In this document: in pieces, positions 37,092-44,580 of the stretch
How the letters are laid out: each line of letters starts with the position of its first letter
Numbering within the stretch: position 1 is the stretch's first letter
DNA from: JAJZEO01 sp964477345
GTDB taxonomy: Bacteria; Chlamydiota; Chlamydiia; Chlamydiales; 2-12-FULL-49-11
DNA: 64,000 bases
NCBI GenBank assembly: GCA_964477345.1
Contig: CAYZDL010000005.1
Coordinates: 1 to 64,000 of the forward strand
Direction: 5' to 3'
The notes under the pieces: model-generated
What the model saw: only the letters and a program-made list of their open reading frames with translations
Told to the model about the DNA's origin: nothing
Database searches by the model: none
Program-made: the position numbers and the translations under genes

Positions 37092-37131
37092 TTGATAATC
37101 TTTGCCTCAATTTTTAAATCTATTTTGAGGC
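37092..37131 (+). promoter_or_regulatory. Promoter overlapped by an inverted repeat, upstream of the GH64-like gene
   Basis: TTGATA (37092-37097), 17 bp, TAAATC (37115-37120) fit a sigma-70 type promoter. The perfect inverted repeat GCCTCAA / TTGAGGC (37104-37110 and 37125-37131) brackets the -10, and its right arm contains the GAGG that serves as ribosome-binding site for the ATG at 37135. It could be a repressor operator, or a hairpin hiding the ribosome-binding site if transcription comes from further upstream. Confidence 0.5.
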
Positions 37132-37134
37132 GCT

Positions 37135-39123
37135 ATGGTTACTAAATTAAAACGTTGCTCCGTTTTACAAATCGTTCTTTCTTTCCTTGCTCTAACTCAA
37201 CCTATGACTGCTGGAGTCTCGGATATTTTTGATCCCGATAGAATCGATACTCAGATTGATATATTCACTTATGATGAAGCGCATTTAGTTAGATTAGCCT
37301 TAGGAGAATACCAAGACCCGGACATCACTAGCCCTCCTCCAGCCATGCTGGGCTATGTTCCCCTAGTAGTCAAAAATAATTCAGGTCTATCTTCTGACAG
37401 ACTATATCTAGTAGGCAAGGGACAAAACCTCTCTGCAACAGATGCCTATTTCCTACAACCGAACCTAACTACAGGCATTTGCACGTTGGTGTTGGGTACA
37501 TCCGTTAATTCAACTGATCCTTCGATTAGCGTAAAACTATCCCAATTACCTTCTGCAGGAACTAATGCCTACTACATCTATTCACCACAGTTAGTGAGTG
37601 GAAGACTCTACATTTCGGTAGATCACCCTCTTTACATGGAGACATTGAACGGCCCCTCTCCTAATTCCTATGCTGAGATCAATGACCCTTCACAAAGCAC
37701 AGTCCAAGATCCAAACTACTACAGTTTGTATCAAGATCTTGAGTTTACATTCGATAAAAATTACGACTTGTATACAAACGTAACCAACGTCGACTATTTT
37801 AGCCTTCCTATGACACTCGGTTCTTACACCTATCCAACAGGACAACCTTATCCAACTCTAGATAACTTGACGATTGTAGGTTATCCGATTGATGCTTCAA
37901 GAACTAACGTGTTGAAAAACATCAGAAATGGAATAAAGAAGGTATCACAATGGCAAACACTTCCAATCCCTTTCTATTCTAATCCCTACGCAGTCCAAAA
38001 TCCATCGACTTATCTTAGGATTTTAGCAGCAAAAACTTGTATTGGTCTTGGACAAAATGCGGTTCAATTTCAAGGTGGGGCCAATCCACAATCATTCTTC
38101 ACTTCTCAATATTTACAAACTACGACAACTGGACCTTCTTCAGGCTACAGCTACATGAGTCAGCTGTATCAATTTTATCAAAGCAGTTCCTTAGAGTTTA
38201 CGATTTTTCCCTCTAATCTACCTTCAACAACTTACAAGATGACCTCTTCAGGCACTGCAAATACACTTACTTTTACGCCCACAACAACAGCGGGAAATCC
38301 CCCGACACGGACTTTGAATTTAACAAACGTCTCTACAGTAGCTCTTTTTACGGGAGCTGTCGGAGACTTTACTACAGCTTTCAACGCGGGTGGTACTGAT
38401 CCTTACAATACCGAGATTTCAAAGTTTCTTAGCGCTATGTACTCGATAGGATTTTTGCCCCACCCCTCGACAATTACTCAGCCTGTAGTTTCTGAGTCTT
38501 CTTACTTTGCTAACTACCGATCACAATACTTCTCTAATCCAAAAAATTTCACTGAAAATGGTCCTTGGTACAACCTTTACGATCAAGTAATTCACCCTCT
38601 TTTATTGAAAACTGGTGGCTACGGTCTTGGATATGCCTATGACTTTGATGATCTTCTTGACCTTGCAGGATTAATCCACGTCAATATTGAAACAGATGGA
38701 GTTCTTAATGCAGCGCAGCCCTACCCTGTTTTGTACGTAGGTCCAATTGACTCTGTGATCCCCAATCCAACTGAAAATTTTGGCCCCTACACTCTTAAAA
38801 TTTTGGGAGGATTGCCGGCCAGCTCACATCCTATCTCCATTATTTATTCAACAAATGAAAGCCAGGCACCAAATCAAACATCCGTCTTAGTGAACGCTGT
38901 GACAACAACTCTAACTAATCTACAAAACTATTTTCAGGTAAAGTTTTATAGCATTTACGGAAGCACATTGACCTGTAACGTTTATCCACAATATCAACTT
39001 ATCTTGCCAACAACCGCAAGATACAATTCAACTGATGTGGCACTCATGAATGGGATTGTTTTTGACACAGGAACCGACGGCACAACCTTCATTATCAGCG
39101 TACCTAACACTCAATCTTACTAA
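37135..39123 (+). CDS. Secreted GH64-like beta-1,3-glucanase candidate
   Basis: 662 residues with a signal peptide (about residues 1-26, ending PMTAG). Residues about 70-560 follow the glycoside hydrolase family 64 (thaumatin-like fold) pattern: LYLVGKG, then DLEFTFDKNYDLYTNVTNVD followed by YFSLPMTLG, and late in the protein YAYDFDDLLDLAG. Glu203 and Asp220 occupy places like the catalytic acid pair of the Streptomyces matensis enzyme (Glu154/Asp170). GH64 enzymes cut beta-1,3-glucan to pentasaccharides. A central insert (about 330-440) and a C-terminal beta region are extra. Start ATG has GAGG upstream. The next gene encodes an outer-membrane protein 30 bp downstream. Confidence 0.65.
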   Translation: MVTKLKRCSVLQIVLSFLALTQPMTAGVSDIFDPDRIDTQIDIFTYDEAHLVRLALGEYQDPDITSPPPAMLGYVPLVVKNNSGLSSDRLYLVGKGQNLSATDAYFLQPNLTTGICTLVLGTSVNSTDPSISVKLSQLPSAGTNAYYIYSPQLVSGRLYISVDHPLYMETLNGPSPNSYAEINDPSQSTVQDPNYYSLYQDLEFTFDKNYDLYTNVTNVDYFSLPMTLGSYTYPTGQPYPTLDNLTIVGYPIDASRTNVLKNIRNGIKKVSQWQTLPIPFYSNPYAVQNPSTYLRILAAKTCIGLGQNAVQFQGGANPQSFFTSQYLQTTTTGPSSGYSYMSQLYQFYQSSSLEFTIFPSNLPSTTYKMTSSGTANTLTFTPTTTAGNPPTRTLNLTNVSTVALFTGAVGDFTTAFNAGGTDPYNTEISKFLSAMYSIGFLPHPSTITQPVVSESSYFANYRSQYFSNPKNFTENGPWYNLYDQVIHPLLLKTGGYGLGYAYDFDDLLDLAGLIHVNIETDGVLNAAQPYPVLYVGPIDSVIPNPTENFGPYTLKILGGLPASSHPISIIYSTNESQAPNQTSVLVNAVTTTLTNLQNYFQVKFYSIYGSTLTCNVYPQYQLILPTTARYNSTDVALMNGIVFDTGTDGTTFIISVPNTQSY

Positions 39124-39153
39124 GAAATTAAATCAACTTGTTTAAGGAGAATT

Positions 39154-39957
39154 ATGAACAAATTGTTATTGGCCTTCTGCTTATTGAGTGCAGGAGTCTA
39201 CTCTCAGGAAAAAACCGCGATGGCAAAAAGCCCTGATGAAAATCAGAAAACCGAATCTTATGAGCATTTAATCAAGATCGGCGGCAGCTACAACTACATT
39301 TGGCTAACTCCAACTGGATTTCCCAATTTTACTGGAAATTTAGGTGGGGCTCAGTTCAGCTACGAATACAATAAGAAAGACTTTTTCTATGGAGCCGCCT
39401 TATTCACCTATAGACAAGGACCAACAACCCAATTGACTAAAAATAGAAATATCCTCGATTTCAATGTACTTGAACGCTTTGGATACACCTATGGTGGAAC
39501 TAATTTTGGAAGAGACTGGGAAGGAACTCTCTTTTCTGGACTGGGATTTAGATATCTTCAACAAAATCTAGAACAACCTCTCTTGTCGACTCTTATATTT
39601 GAATACAAAGAATTTTACGTTCCTGTCGGGTTTTTAATGTCTACCCAAGTAGCCGACTTTCTCGCTGTAGGTCTAGATTTCACTTGGATGCCACAAGTGT
39701 ATCCGGCTCTACAAATCAATCCGTACGGAGGAGCTAACTGGATACTCACTTATCGAATTGATAACTTTTTAATCGAACTTCCCTTCACATTCACTCACGA
39801 CTCTTATGCTAATTTTATCCTCGAGATTAAACCAACTTTCGAATATTGGAACGATGGTCAAACAACTGCATCAACAGTTGGTGGTGGAGCTCTCTTTGTT
39901 CCATCAAACAGATACATGTTTTTAGGAGTCCAAGTCAATTTAGGTGGACGCTTTTAA
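39154..39957 (+). CDS. Putative outer-membrane beta-barrel protein
   Basis: 267 residues. Signal peptide (MNKLLLAFCLLSAGVYSQ), then alternating amphipathic strands rich in Tyr, Phe, Gly (FSYEYNKKDFFYGAALFTY; GLGFRYLQQN; WILTYRIDNFLIELPFTF) and a terminal strand ending in Phe (MFLGVQVNLGGRF), the recognition end for BAM insertion. AAGGAG precedes the ATG. It follows the GH64-like gene by 30 bp and probably shares its mRNA. No named family recognised. Confidence 0.7.
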   Translation: MNKLLLAFCLLSAGVYSQEKTAMAKSPDENQKTESYEHLIKIGGSYNYIWLTPTGFPNFTGNLGGAQFSYEYNKKDFFYGAALFTYRQGPTTQLTKNRNILDFNVLERFGYTYGGTNFGRDWEGTLFSGLGFRYLQQNLEQPLLSTLIFEYKEFYVPVGFLMSTQVADFLAVGLDFTWMPQVYPALQINPYGGANWILTYRIDNFLIELPFTFTHDSYANFILEIKPTFEYWNDGQTTASTVGGGALFVPSNRYMFLGVQVNLGGRF

Positions 39958-39971
39958 TTTAATTCATTCTA

Positions 39972-40001
39972 TAACGCGGGTTGCATAGGCAACTCGCGTT
40001 A
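39972..40001 (+). terminator. Hairpin after the outer-membrane protein gene
   Basis: A 13-bp stem (TAACGCGGGTTGC with GCAACTCGCGTTA, one G-T pair) and ATAG loop 14 bp after the stop codon. There is no long T run, so termination may be weak or factor-assisted. Confidence 0.55.
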
Positions 40002-40181
40002 CTTATTTATACTGCTCGAAATTTAAAAAAGCCTACATTTGTTTTTCAATCACACATAACACGCGATTTTTTGTTGTTCATAAAAAAGAAATCTCGTTTT
40101 TGCAATTCACTGAAAAACTGTTGCAGGAGCCGCTTAGAGAAAATTTCCGATGATCTTATTTAAAGTGTCGATGTAAAACTG

Positions 40182-40210
40182 TTGACAGTATTTTTTTTGA
40201 TCTCTAATCT
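40182..40210 (+). promoter_or_regulatory. Strong promoter of the MOMP-like gene
   Basis: TTGACA, 17 bp with a T8 run, TAATCT. The consensus -35 and exact spacing suit a highly expressed outer-membrane protein. The leader is about 70 nt. Confidence 0.8.
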
Positions 40211-40289
40211 TAATCTTACATATTTGACATAAAAGTCGAACAACCAAACAAAAAAGAAATAAACCTAATTCAAAGGGAGAAAAAAGGGA

Positions 40290-41393
40290 ATGGAAACTAA
40301 CCTTAAGAAAGCGTTATCGGTTTTCGGGGTTGTTTGCTTCAGCATGGCCTCGCTATTTGCTGATTACGGCGACAACAGCGACAACGGTAGCAACATAACC
40401 AACACGAATACTAAAGCCGCTATTCCACCAAGCGTACACGCAAACGAAGATGGACCATGCTGCTTTATCACTGCAGACTATACTTATTGGGTTGCTAGAC
40501 AAGCAGGGCTTGCCTATGTCACATCTAATGATTACTCAACAACTGGTGCTACAACTACCCCAACTAGAGGATCTGTCTTCTATCCTTCTTTTACAGGAAG
40601 ATCAGGTTTTAAAGTCGGTGCTGGTTGCTTACTAAACCATGATGGCTGGGATTTGTACGTAGAATATACATGGTTCTACAACAAACAAAACAATGGCCAA
40701 TATGGTGGAAACGCTGCTTTTAGTGTTAACCAAGGCTTAGCTAACTGGTGGACACCTGAATCAGCCAGTGGCGGTATTGATGATGTTTACCAAGCGAATG
40801 CATTCTGGGCGAACTGGTTTAACCGAGTTGATGCACAGATCGCAAGGAGCTTCTATGCTGGACATTACCTACAACTAAGACCATTCCTTGGACTCTTGGG
40901 TGCATGGGATCAACAGTACTACAACATCCATTACAACGAAGTAAGTTTTTCAAATCGTTGGAACACATGGATTAACAACCAACAATGGTGGGGCGTAGGT
41001 CCTTACGCTGGTATCTGCTCAGCCTTCTTGTTCCCAATTGGAGACAACTCTACTCAGTGGAGCATCTTCATGGATATGGGTACATCACTCCCATGGCAAA
41101 AATGGCAAGTGGATAAGCAACTTACTAGCAACATTTCAGTATCATATCCAACAGAAGCTTACACAAGAGATTCTTTCTGGAGCACAGAGCCGATGGTTGA
41201 AATGGCTCTAGGTCTTCGTTGGGAAACTTGGTGGACAGAGGGAATGAACTGGAACTTCTTGTTACAGGCAGCTTGGGAAAGCCAAGTTTACTTCTCACAT
41301 AACCACATGGTTCCAATTGGGAAAGAAGCTTATGGTGCACAAGGTGATTACATCATGCAAGGTTTGACAATCAAAGCAAAAGTCGGTTTCTAA
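40290..41393 (+). CDS. Legionella-type major outer membrane protein (MOMP-like)
   Basis: 367 residues. A signal peptide (ALSVFGVVCFSMASLFAD) is followed by a beta-barrel of the Legionella major outer-membrane protein type, which is expanded in Simkania and Waddlia: CCFITADYTYWVARQAGLAY, GFKVGAGCLLNHDGWDLYVE, LQLRPFLGLLGAWDQQYY, many Trp residues and a last strand ending AKVGF. Likely a porin and surface antigen. AAGGGAGAAAAAAGGG precedes the ATG. It has its own strong promoter and terminator. Confidence 0.88.
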   Translation: METNLKKALSVFGVVCFSMASLFADYGDNSDNGSNITNTNTKAAIPPSVHANEDGPCCFITADYTYWVARQAGLAYVTSNDYSTTGATTTPTRGSVFYPSFTGRSGFKVGAGCLLNHDGWDLYVEYTWFYNKQNNGQYGGNAAFSVNQGLANWWTPESASGGIDDVYQANAFWANWFNRVDAQIARSFYAGHYLQLRPFLGLLGAWDQQYYNIHYNEVSFSNRWNTWINNQQWWGVGPYAGICSAFLFPIGDNSTQWSIFMDMGTSLPWQKWQVDKQLTSNISVSYPTEAYTRDSFWSTEPMVEMALGLRWETWWTEGMNWNFLLQAAWESQVYFSHNHMVPIGKEAYGAQGDYIMQGLTIKAKVGF

Positions 41394-41417
41394 TTACCGT
41401 CTGATGTATCGAATTGT

Positions 41418-41457
41418 AAGGTCGGATGTCGAAAGACACCCGACCTTTTCATTTTTG
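41418..41457 (+). terminator. Intrinsic terminator of the MOMP-like gene
   Basis: AAGGTCGG and TGTC pair with GACA and CCGACCTT around a GAAA loop (one mismatch), followed by a T-rich tail. Confidence 0.85.
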
Positions 41458-41462
41458 TTAAG

Positions 41463-41492
41463 AGTTCCCTGCTGAAGCAGAGGACTTTTTTT
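41463..41492 (+). terminator. Second, weaker terminator-like hairpin
   Basis: AGTTCCCTGCT pairs imperfectly with AGCAGAGGACT and is followed by seven or more Ts, directly after the first terminator. Confidence 0.5.
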
Positions 41493-41605
41493 TACTATTT
41501 AGATCATCGAGAAAATCATTTCTCCTTTTTCACCAATCTCAATGCGCACGCTGGTTACAAAAATAAAAACCTCTAAAAGAGACTCCATCTCAAAAAAGAA
41601 AACGT

Positions 41606-41634
41606 TTGACTGGAATCTTATTTTGTACTAAAAA
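41606..41634 (+). promoter_or_regulatory. Candidate promoter of the 361-residue barrel protein
   Basis: TTGACT, 17 bp, TAAAAA, about 38 bp before the ATG. The -35 is good, the -10 poor. Confidence 0.45.
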
Positions 41635-41671
41635 TTGTCTAAATTTTGTTTTTCATTATAGGAGAAAATTC

Positions 41672-42757
41672 ATGAAAAAACAGTCACTTCTTGTTGGGAT
41701 GTTCGCTATTTGCGCTACTTCTCTTCAAGCATCTGCAATGTCAACAATAAACACACCCGCTAAGGCAGCTAATTCTCAACTATCAACTGTTGATGTGGAA
41801 AAAAAGATTGCTCTAAAGCACGTTATGCCTTCCGATGCTAAGGAAGTCTCCACATCTGTTTCAGTTAACTATTTGGGTGGTTATTTTGGACCAAGCAATA
41901 CGATTATTGCTCAGGATGGAGTTTACAGCACAGTTTCGACAGCAAATTCCCCACAGGAGTACATTTATGCTGACCTCTCTTGGTCAAACGGTGTTGAAGT
42001 TTCAGTAAGCTATAGCACTGGAACAGGGTATTCGCTTAGAGCCTATTACAGCTTCCTTACAAACAATACAAACACTTCAAGTAATTTCACTAAGGCCACT
42101 ACTTACAGTAATGCTGCAAGCACTCTTAGCATAGCTGGTTATGCAACAGGAACTTCGGGTCAAGTCACAGCTGCGAATGGTTCTTACAAGCTAAGCGGAA
42201 GAAACCTTGGTATCCTTGAGACACAACACATGTTGTTTGAGAGTGATACAGTTAAGGCGCTCGGATCTATTGGAGGTGCAATTGGATACCTTTCTCATAG
42301 TAGCTCTTACAACTTAACTCAATACATTAGTGGAAATATATCGAACAACCTTGCTGTTGAGCAGACTCTCTTTGGCGGACCTACTGGTTCATTCCTTATT
42401 TCAAAATTCGTTGGAGCTGGATTCTCATTTTATGCAAGCGCACGTTTGACTGTAAATGGAGCCGGTGTTAAGCACCATACTACAGAACAATCCTATACTG
42501 GCACAACCCTTAATGGATTTACTGTGAATAGCAAGAGCACCGTCAATAAACTCTACAACGAAGAAGAGTTTGATCTTGGCGTGTTCTGGACTCATGAAAT
42601 GAATGACGGAAGTTTGATTACACTCAATACAGATTGGAAAGGTGGATTCACTGGAGATTCGACAATGCTCTTTTCTTCATCAAGTGGGACTCAATCTTTG
42701 AGAGACCAAGGACTTATCTTTGGACTTTTATCCGTAGGACTCTACTACACTTACTAG
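41672..42757 (+). CDS. Outer-membrane beta-barrel protein, paralog A
   Basis: 361 residues with a signal peptide (MKKQSLLVGMFAICATSLQASA). The mature part is rich in Ser, Thr, Gly and Tyr, with alternating strands (VNYLGGYFGPSNTIIAQDGV; ADLSWSNGVEVSVSYSTG; GLLSVGLYYTY at the end). AGGAGAAA precedes ATG 41672; an in-frame upstream start (41606) would displace the signal. It is a close paralog of the gene at 42910. No named family recognised; the barrel assignment rests on pattern and the aromatic C-terminus. Confidence 0.72.
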   Translation: MKKQSLLVGMFAICATSLQASAMSTINTPAKAANSQLSTVDVEKKIALKHVMPSDAKEVSTSVSVNYLGGYFGPSNTIIAQDGVYSTVSTANSPQEYIYADLSWSNGVEVSVSYSTGTGYSLRAYYSFLTNNTNTSSNFTKATTYSNAASTLSIAGYATGTSGQVTAANGSYKLSGRNLGILETQHMLFESDTVKALGSIGGAIGYLSHSSSYNLTQYISGNISNNLAVEQTLFGGPTGSFLISKFVGAGFSFYASARLTVNGAGVKHHTTEQSYTGTTLNGFTVNSKSTVNKLYNEEEFDLGVFWTHEMNDGSLITLNTDWKGGFTGDSTMLFSSSSGTQSLRDQGLIFGLLSVGLYYTY

Positions 42758-42805
42758 TGATAGATCCTGGTTTGTTTCACAAGAAACATACCTGATTCGA
42801 TTTAA

Positions 42806-42844
42806 AAAACGCCTCGTGGTTAAGCCCCGAGGCGTTTTGTTTTT
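42806..42844 (+). terminator. Intrinsic terminator between the barrel paralogs
   Basis: AAAACGCCTCG pairs with CGAGGCGTTTT around a 10-nt loop, followed by TGTTTTTG. Confidence 0.85.
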
Positions 42845-42909
42845 GACGAAAATGGCTCATTCCTGTAGAGATCAGATTATATTTAGGAAGCGATTGAAAA
42901 TGGGAGTCA

Positions 42910-44082
42910 ATGATGAAAAAATCTATGATGATTATGGGAATGTGTCTATTTTGTATTTCCTCTGTACATGCTTCAGGAATGCGTTTTAACAGCCCTCCTA
43001 AAACATCGAAATCACCTCCTAAGCATGCTCCAGTGAATGCGCCTGCGCCAATGCAAAAGCCCCAGCCAGTACAGGTGAGATCGGCTTCGCCCCCTCAGCC
43101 TCTTTCTCCACAACCAATGCCTGCGGGAAGCAATATTGGAGCTCGCTTGGTCTCCCCTGATCCTGACAAGCTCTCTTTTACACTCGCTGTGAGTTACAGA
43201 GGTGGCTATTTTGGCCCTACTGATTTAACGATCGCTCAAGATGGTGTCTATACAACGCCTTCACCGAAAAATCCTCAGAAAAACTTCGTGACTGCTGATC
43301 TTTCTTGGTCAAATGGTGTGGGGATTAGCCTTGTTTGCAATACTGGTAGTGGTCACACCATAAGGCTGTTTTACGACTATCTCACCAACAAGTCAAATAA
43401 TACTCCAACTTTCGTTATGCCGACAACTTATACAAATGCAGCCTCAACTCTCTCTTTAGGAGGCACTTCAACGGGTGTTGCAGGTCAAATTACAGCTGCA
43501 AGTGGACAATACCAGCTGAATGGCAATAATACTCTTGTTCTAGAGGAACTTCATCTTCTGTATTCGACACCATCATTAAAAGTTTATGGCTCTTATGGGG
43601 GTTTAGCTGGCTACCTTGAACATACAGCTCTTTATACCCTTACTGAGTATATTCTAGGAAACCATTCGCAGAATACTCAACAAGAGAAGATCGTCCATGG
43701 GGGGCCGACAGCTTTGCTACTCGTCACAAAGCATTTTGGTAACGAAGTCGCCTGTTATGGCTCAATGAGATTTACTGCTCATGCCGCCAATGTGCAGCAC
43801 ACCTCTGTTACAGAAAGCCTTACTGGCACAACAAACAATGGTTACAATGTTAATTCTGCAGGATCTCTCAATAGACTCTTTAATGAAGAGGAAGTCTCGC
43901 TGGGGATTTCTTGGAACCACTCATTCACTAAGGCTCTTCTCTTAACCTTAACTGCTGATTGGTCAGGGGGATTCACTGGCGAAATGAGCACTCTTTTTTC
44001 ATCCACCTCTGGAACTCAGGCAATAAGATCTCAGGGACTCATTTATGGGCTATTGAGGGGAACTGTGAACTTCACTTTCTAG
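42910..44082 (+). CDS. Outer-membrane beta-barrel protein, paralog B
   Basis: 390 residues. Signal peptide (MMKKSMMIMGMCLFCISSVHAS), then a Pro-rich segment of about 70 residues (PVNAPAPMQKPQPVQV) absent from paralog A, then the same barrel (VSYRGGYFGPTDLTIAQDGV; ADLSWSNGVGISLVCNTGSG; GLLRGTVNFTF end). Spacing and motifs match paralog A along the whole barrel. Its stop codon overlaps that of the opposite-strand microprotein gene. The Pro-rich segment could span peptidoglycan or the periplasm; unknown. Confidence 0.72.
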   Translation: MMKKSMMIMGMCLFCISSVHASGMRFNSPPKTSKSPPKHAPVNAPAPMQKPQPVQVRSASPPQPLSPQPMPAGSNIGARLVSPDPDKLSFTLAVSYRGGYFGPTDLTIAQDGVYTTPSPKNPQKNFVTADLSWSNGVGISLVCNTGSGHTIRLFYDYLTNKSNNTPTFVMPTTYTNAASTLSLGGTSTGVAGQITAASGQYQLNGNNTLVLEELHLLYSTPSLKVYGSYGGLAGYLEHTALYTLTEYILGNHSQNTQQEKIVHGGPTALLLVTKHFGNEVACYGSMRFTAHAANVQHTSVTESLTGTTNNGYNVNSAGSLNRLFNEEEVSLGISWNHSFTKALLLTLTADWSGGFTGEMSTLFSSTSGTQAIRSQGLIYGLLRGTVNFTF

Positions 44083-44177
44083 TCGTTGTCAGCTCTCTCG
44101 AGTAGTAAGATCATGAGGGCCGATAATATGAGTATCCCTGTAAAGATGAAGAGGAGTCTAGTAAACTCTGTTTGCAT
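44079..44177 (-). CDS. Single-span membrane microprotein 4 (32 residues)
   Basis: ATG at 44177 with GGAG seven bases upstream. Product begins MQTEFTRLLFIF, has one hydrophobic helix (about residues 8-26, LLFIFTGILILSALMILLL) and ends with charged ERADND. It starts 12 bp after the stop of microprotein 3 and its stop overlaps that of the convergent barrel gene by 3 bp. Last of four tandem tiny genes downstream of sufS. No family recognised. Confidence 0.55.
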   Translation of the reverse strand: MQTEFTRLLFIFTGILILSALMILLLERADND

Positions 44178-44189
44178 CGATTTTCTCCA

Positions 44190-44297
44190 CTACTCATCTT
44201 CATCGTCGTTTGGAAAAAAATTCGAAACGACAATCAAGAAAAGGGTTACGACAATCAGGCTAAAAAAAAAATGTATCCACAGTAACTTTTCCGGCAT
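44190..44297 (-). CDS. Single-span membrane microprotein 3 (35 residues)
   Basis: ATG at 44297. Starts MPEKLLWIHFFFSL, one helix to about residue 27, then a strongly acidic tail PNDDEDE. The ribosome-binding site is weak, but the start follows the stop of microprotein 2 by 9 bp, so coupling could supply initiation. An in-frame Phe run is encoded by a T10 tract. No family recognised. Confidence 0.55.
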   Translation of the reverse strand: MPEKLLWIHFFFSLIVVTLFLIVVSNFFPNDDEDE

Positions 44298-44306
44298 CGC
44301 TTGGCT

Positions 44307-44411
44307 TTAGCCGCCCGTTGAAAGTTGAAAAAATATCAAAGCAAAAATTACCCCTGTAGCAAACCAAAAAATCGAACTCAAAACTTCAACTATAAACAAT
44401 TTACTCATCAT
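44307..44411 (-). CDS. Single-span membrane microprotein 2 (34 residues)
   Basis: ATG at 44411 (or 44408) with AAAGGAG eight bases upstream. Starts MMSKLFIVEVLSS, hydrophobic helix IFWFATGVIFALIFFQL, ends STGG. The start overlaps the end of microprotein 1 (ATGATGAGTAA), a classic coupling arrangement. No family recognised. Confidence 0.6.
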   Translation of the reverse strand: MMSKLFIVEVLSSIFWFATGVIFALIFFQLSTGG

Positions 44412-44499
44412 CAATTACTCCTTTCAACTGTTTCATAAGAAAATAGGTTACAACAAGAGATAATGAAATTGAAAAACTTGCAAAGATTATGACATCCAT
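44401..44499 (-). CDS. Single-span membrane microprotein 1 (32 residues)
   Basis: ATG at 44499 with AAAAGGA upstream. Starts MDVIIFASFSISLSLVV, then TYFLMKQLKGVIDDE at the end. The tail loosely resembles CcoS/FixS, the small cbb3 oxidase assembly protein with an FLWxxxxGQxDD ending, but the match covers about a dozen residues only. It begins 81 bp after sufS on the same strand and overlaps microprotein 2. Confidence 0.6.
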   Translation of the reverse strand: MDVIIFASFSISLSLVVTYFLMKQLKGVIDDE

Positions 44500-44580
44500 A
44501 ATCAATTCCTTTTATTATTATGATAATCGATGTAGAAAAATACCGTTTAAGTGACTGAATTAGAAAATCATTGAAGATTG

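Larger units (their letters stand above)
39958..40289 (+). other. 332-bp intergenic region
   Basis: Holds the hairpin at 39972-40001 and the strong promoter at 40182-40210. Between them I see AT-rich sequence without a supported gene; a 60-codon frame here overlaps the hairpin and has no ribosome-binding site. Confidence 0.7.

Noticed and set aside
39981..40163. 60-codon frame in the gap before the MOMP-like gene
   Set aside because: Begins inside a hairpin, lacks a ribosome-binding site, composition is that of random AT-rich DNA.
44086..44310. Plus-strand 74-codon frame after barrel paralog B
   Set aside because: Antisense to microprotein genes 3 and 4, which have starts, ribosome-binding sites and membrane helices; this frame has none.
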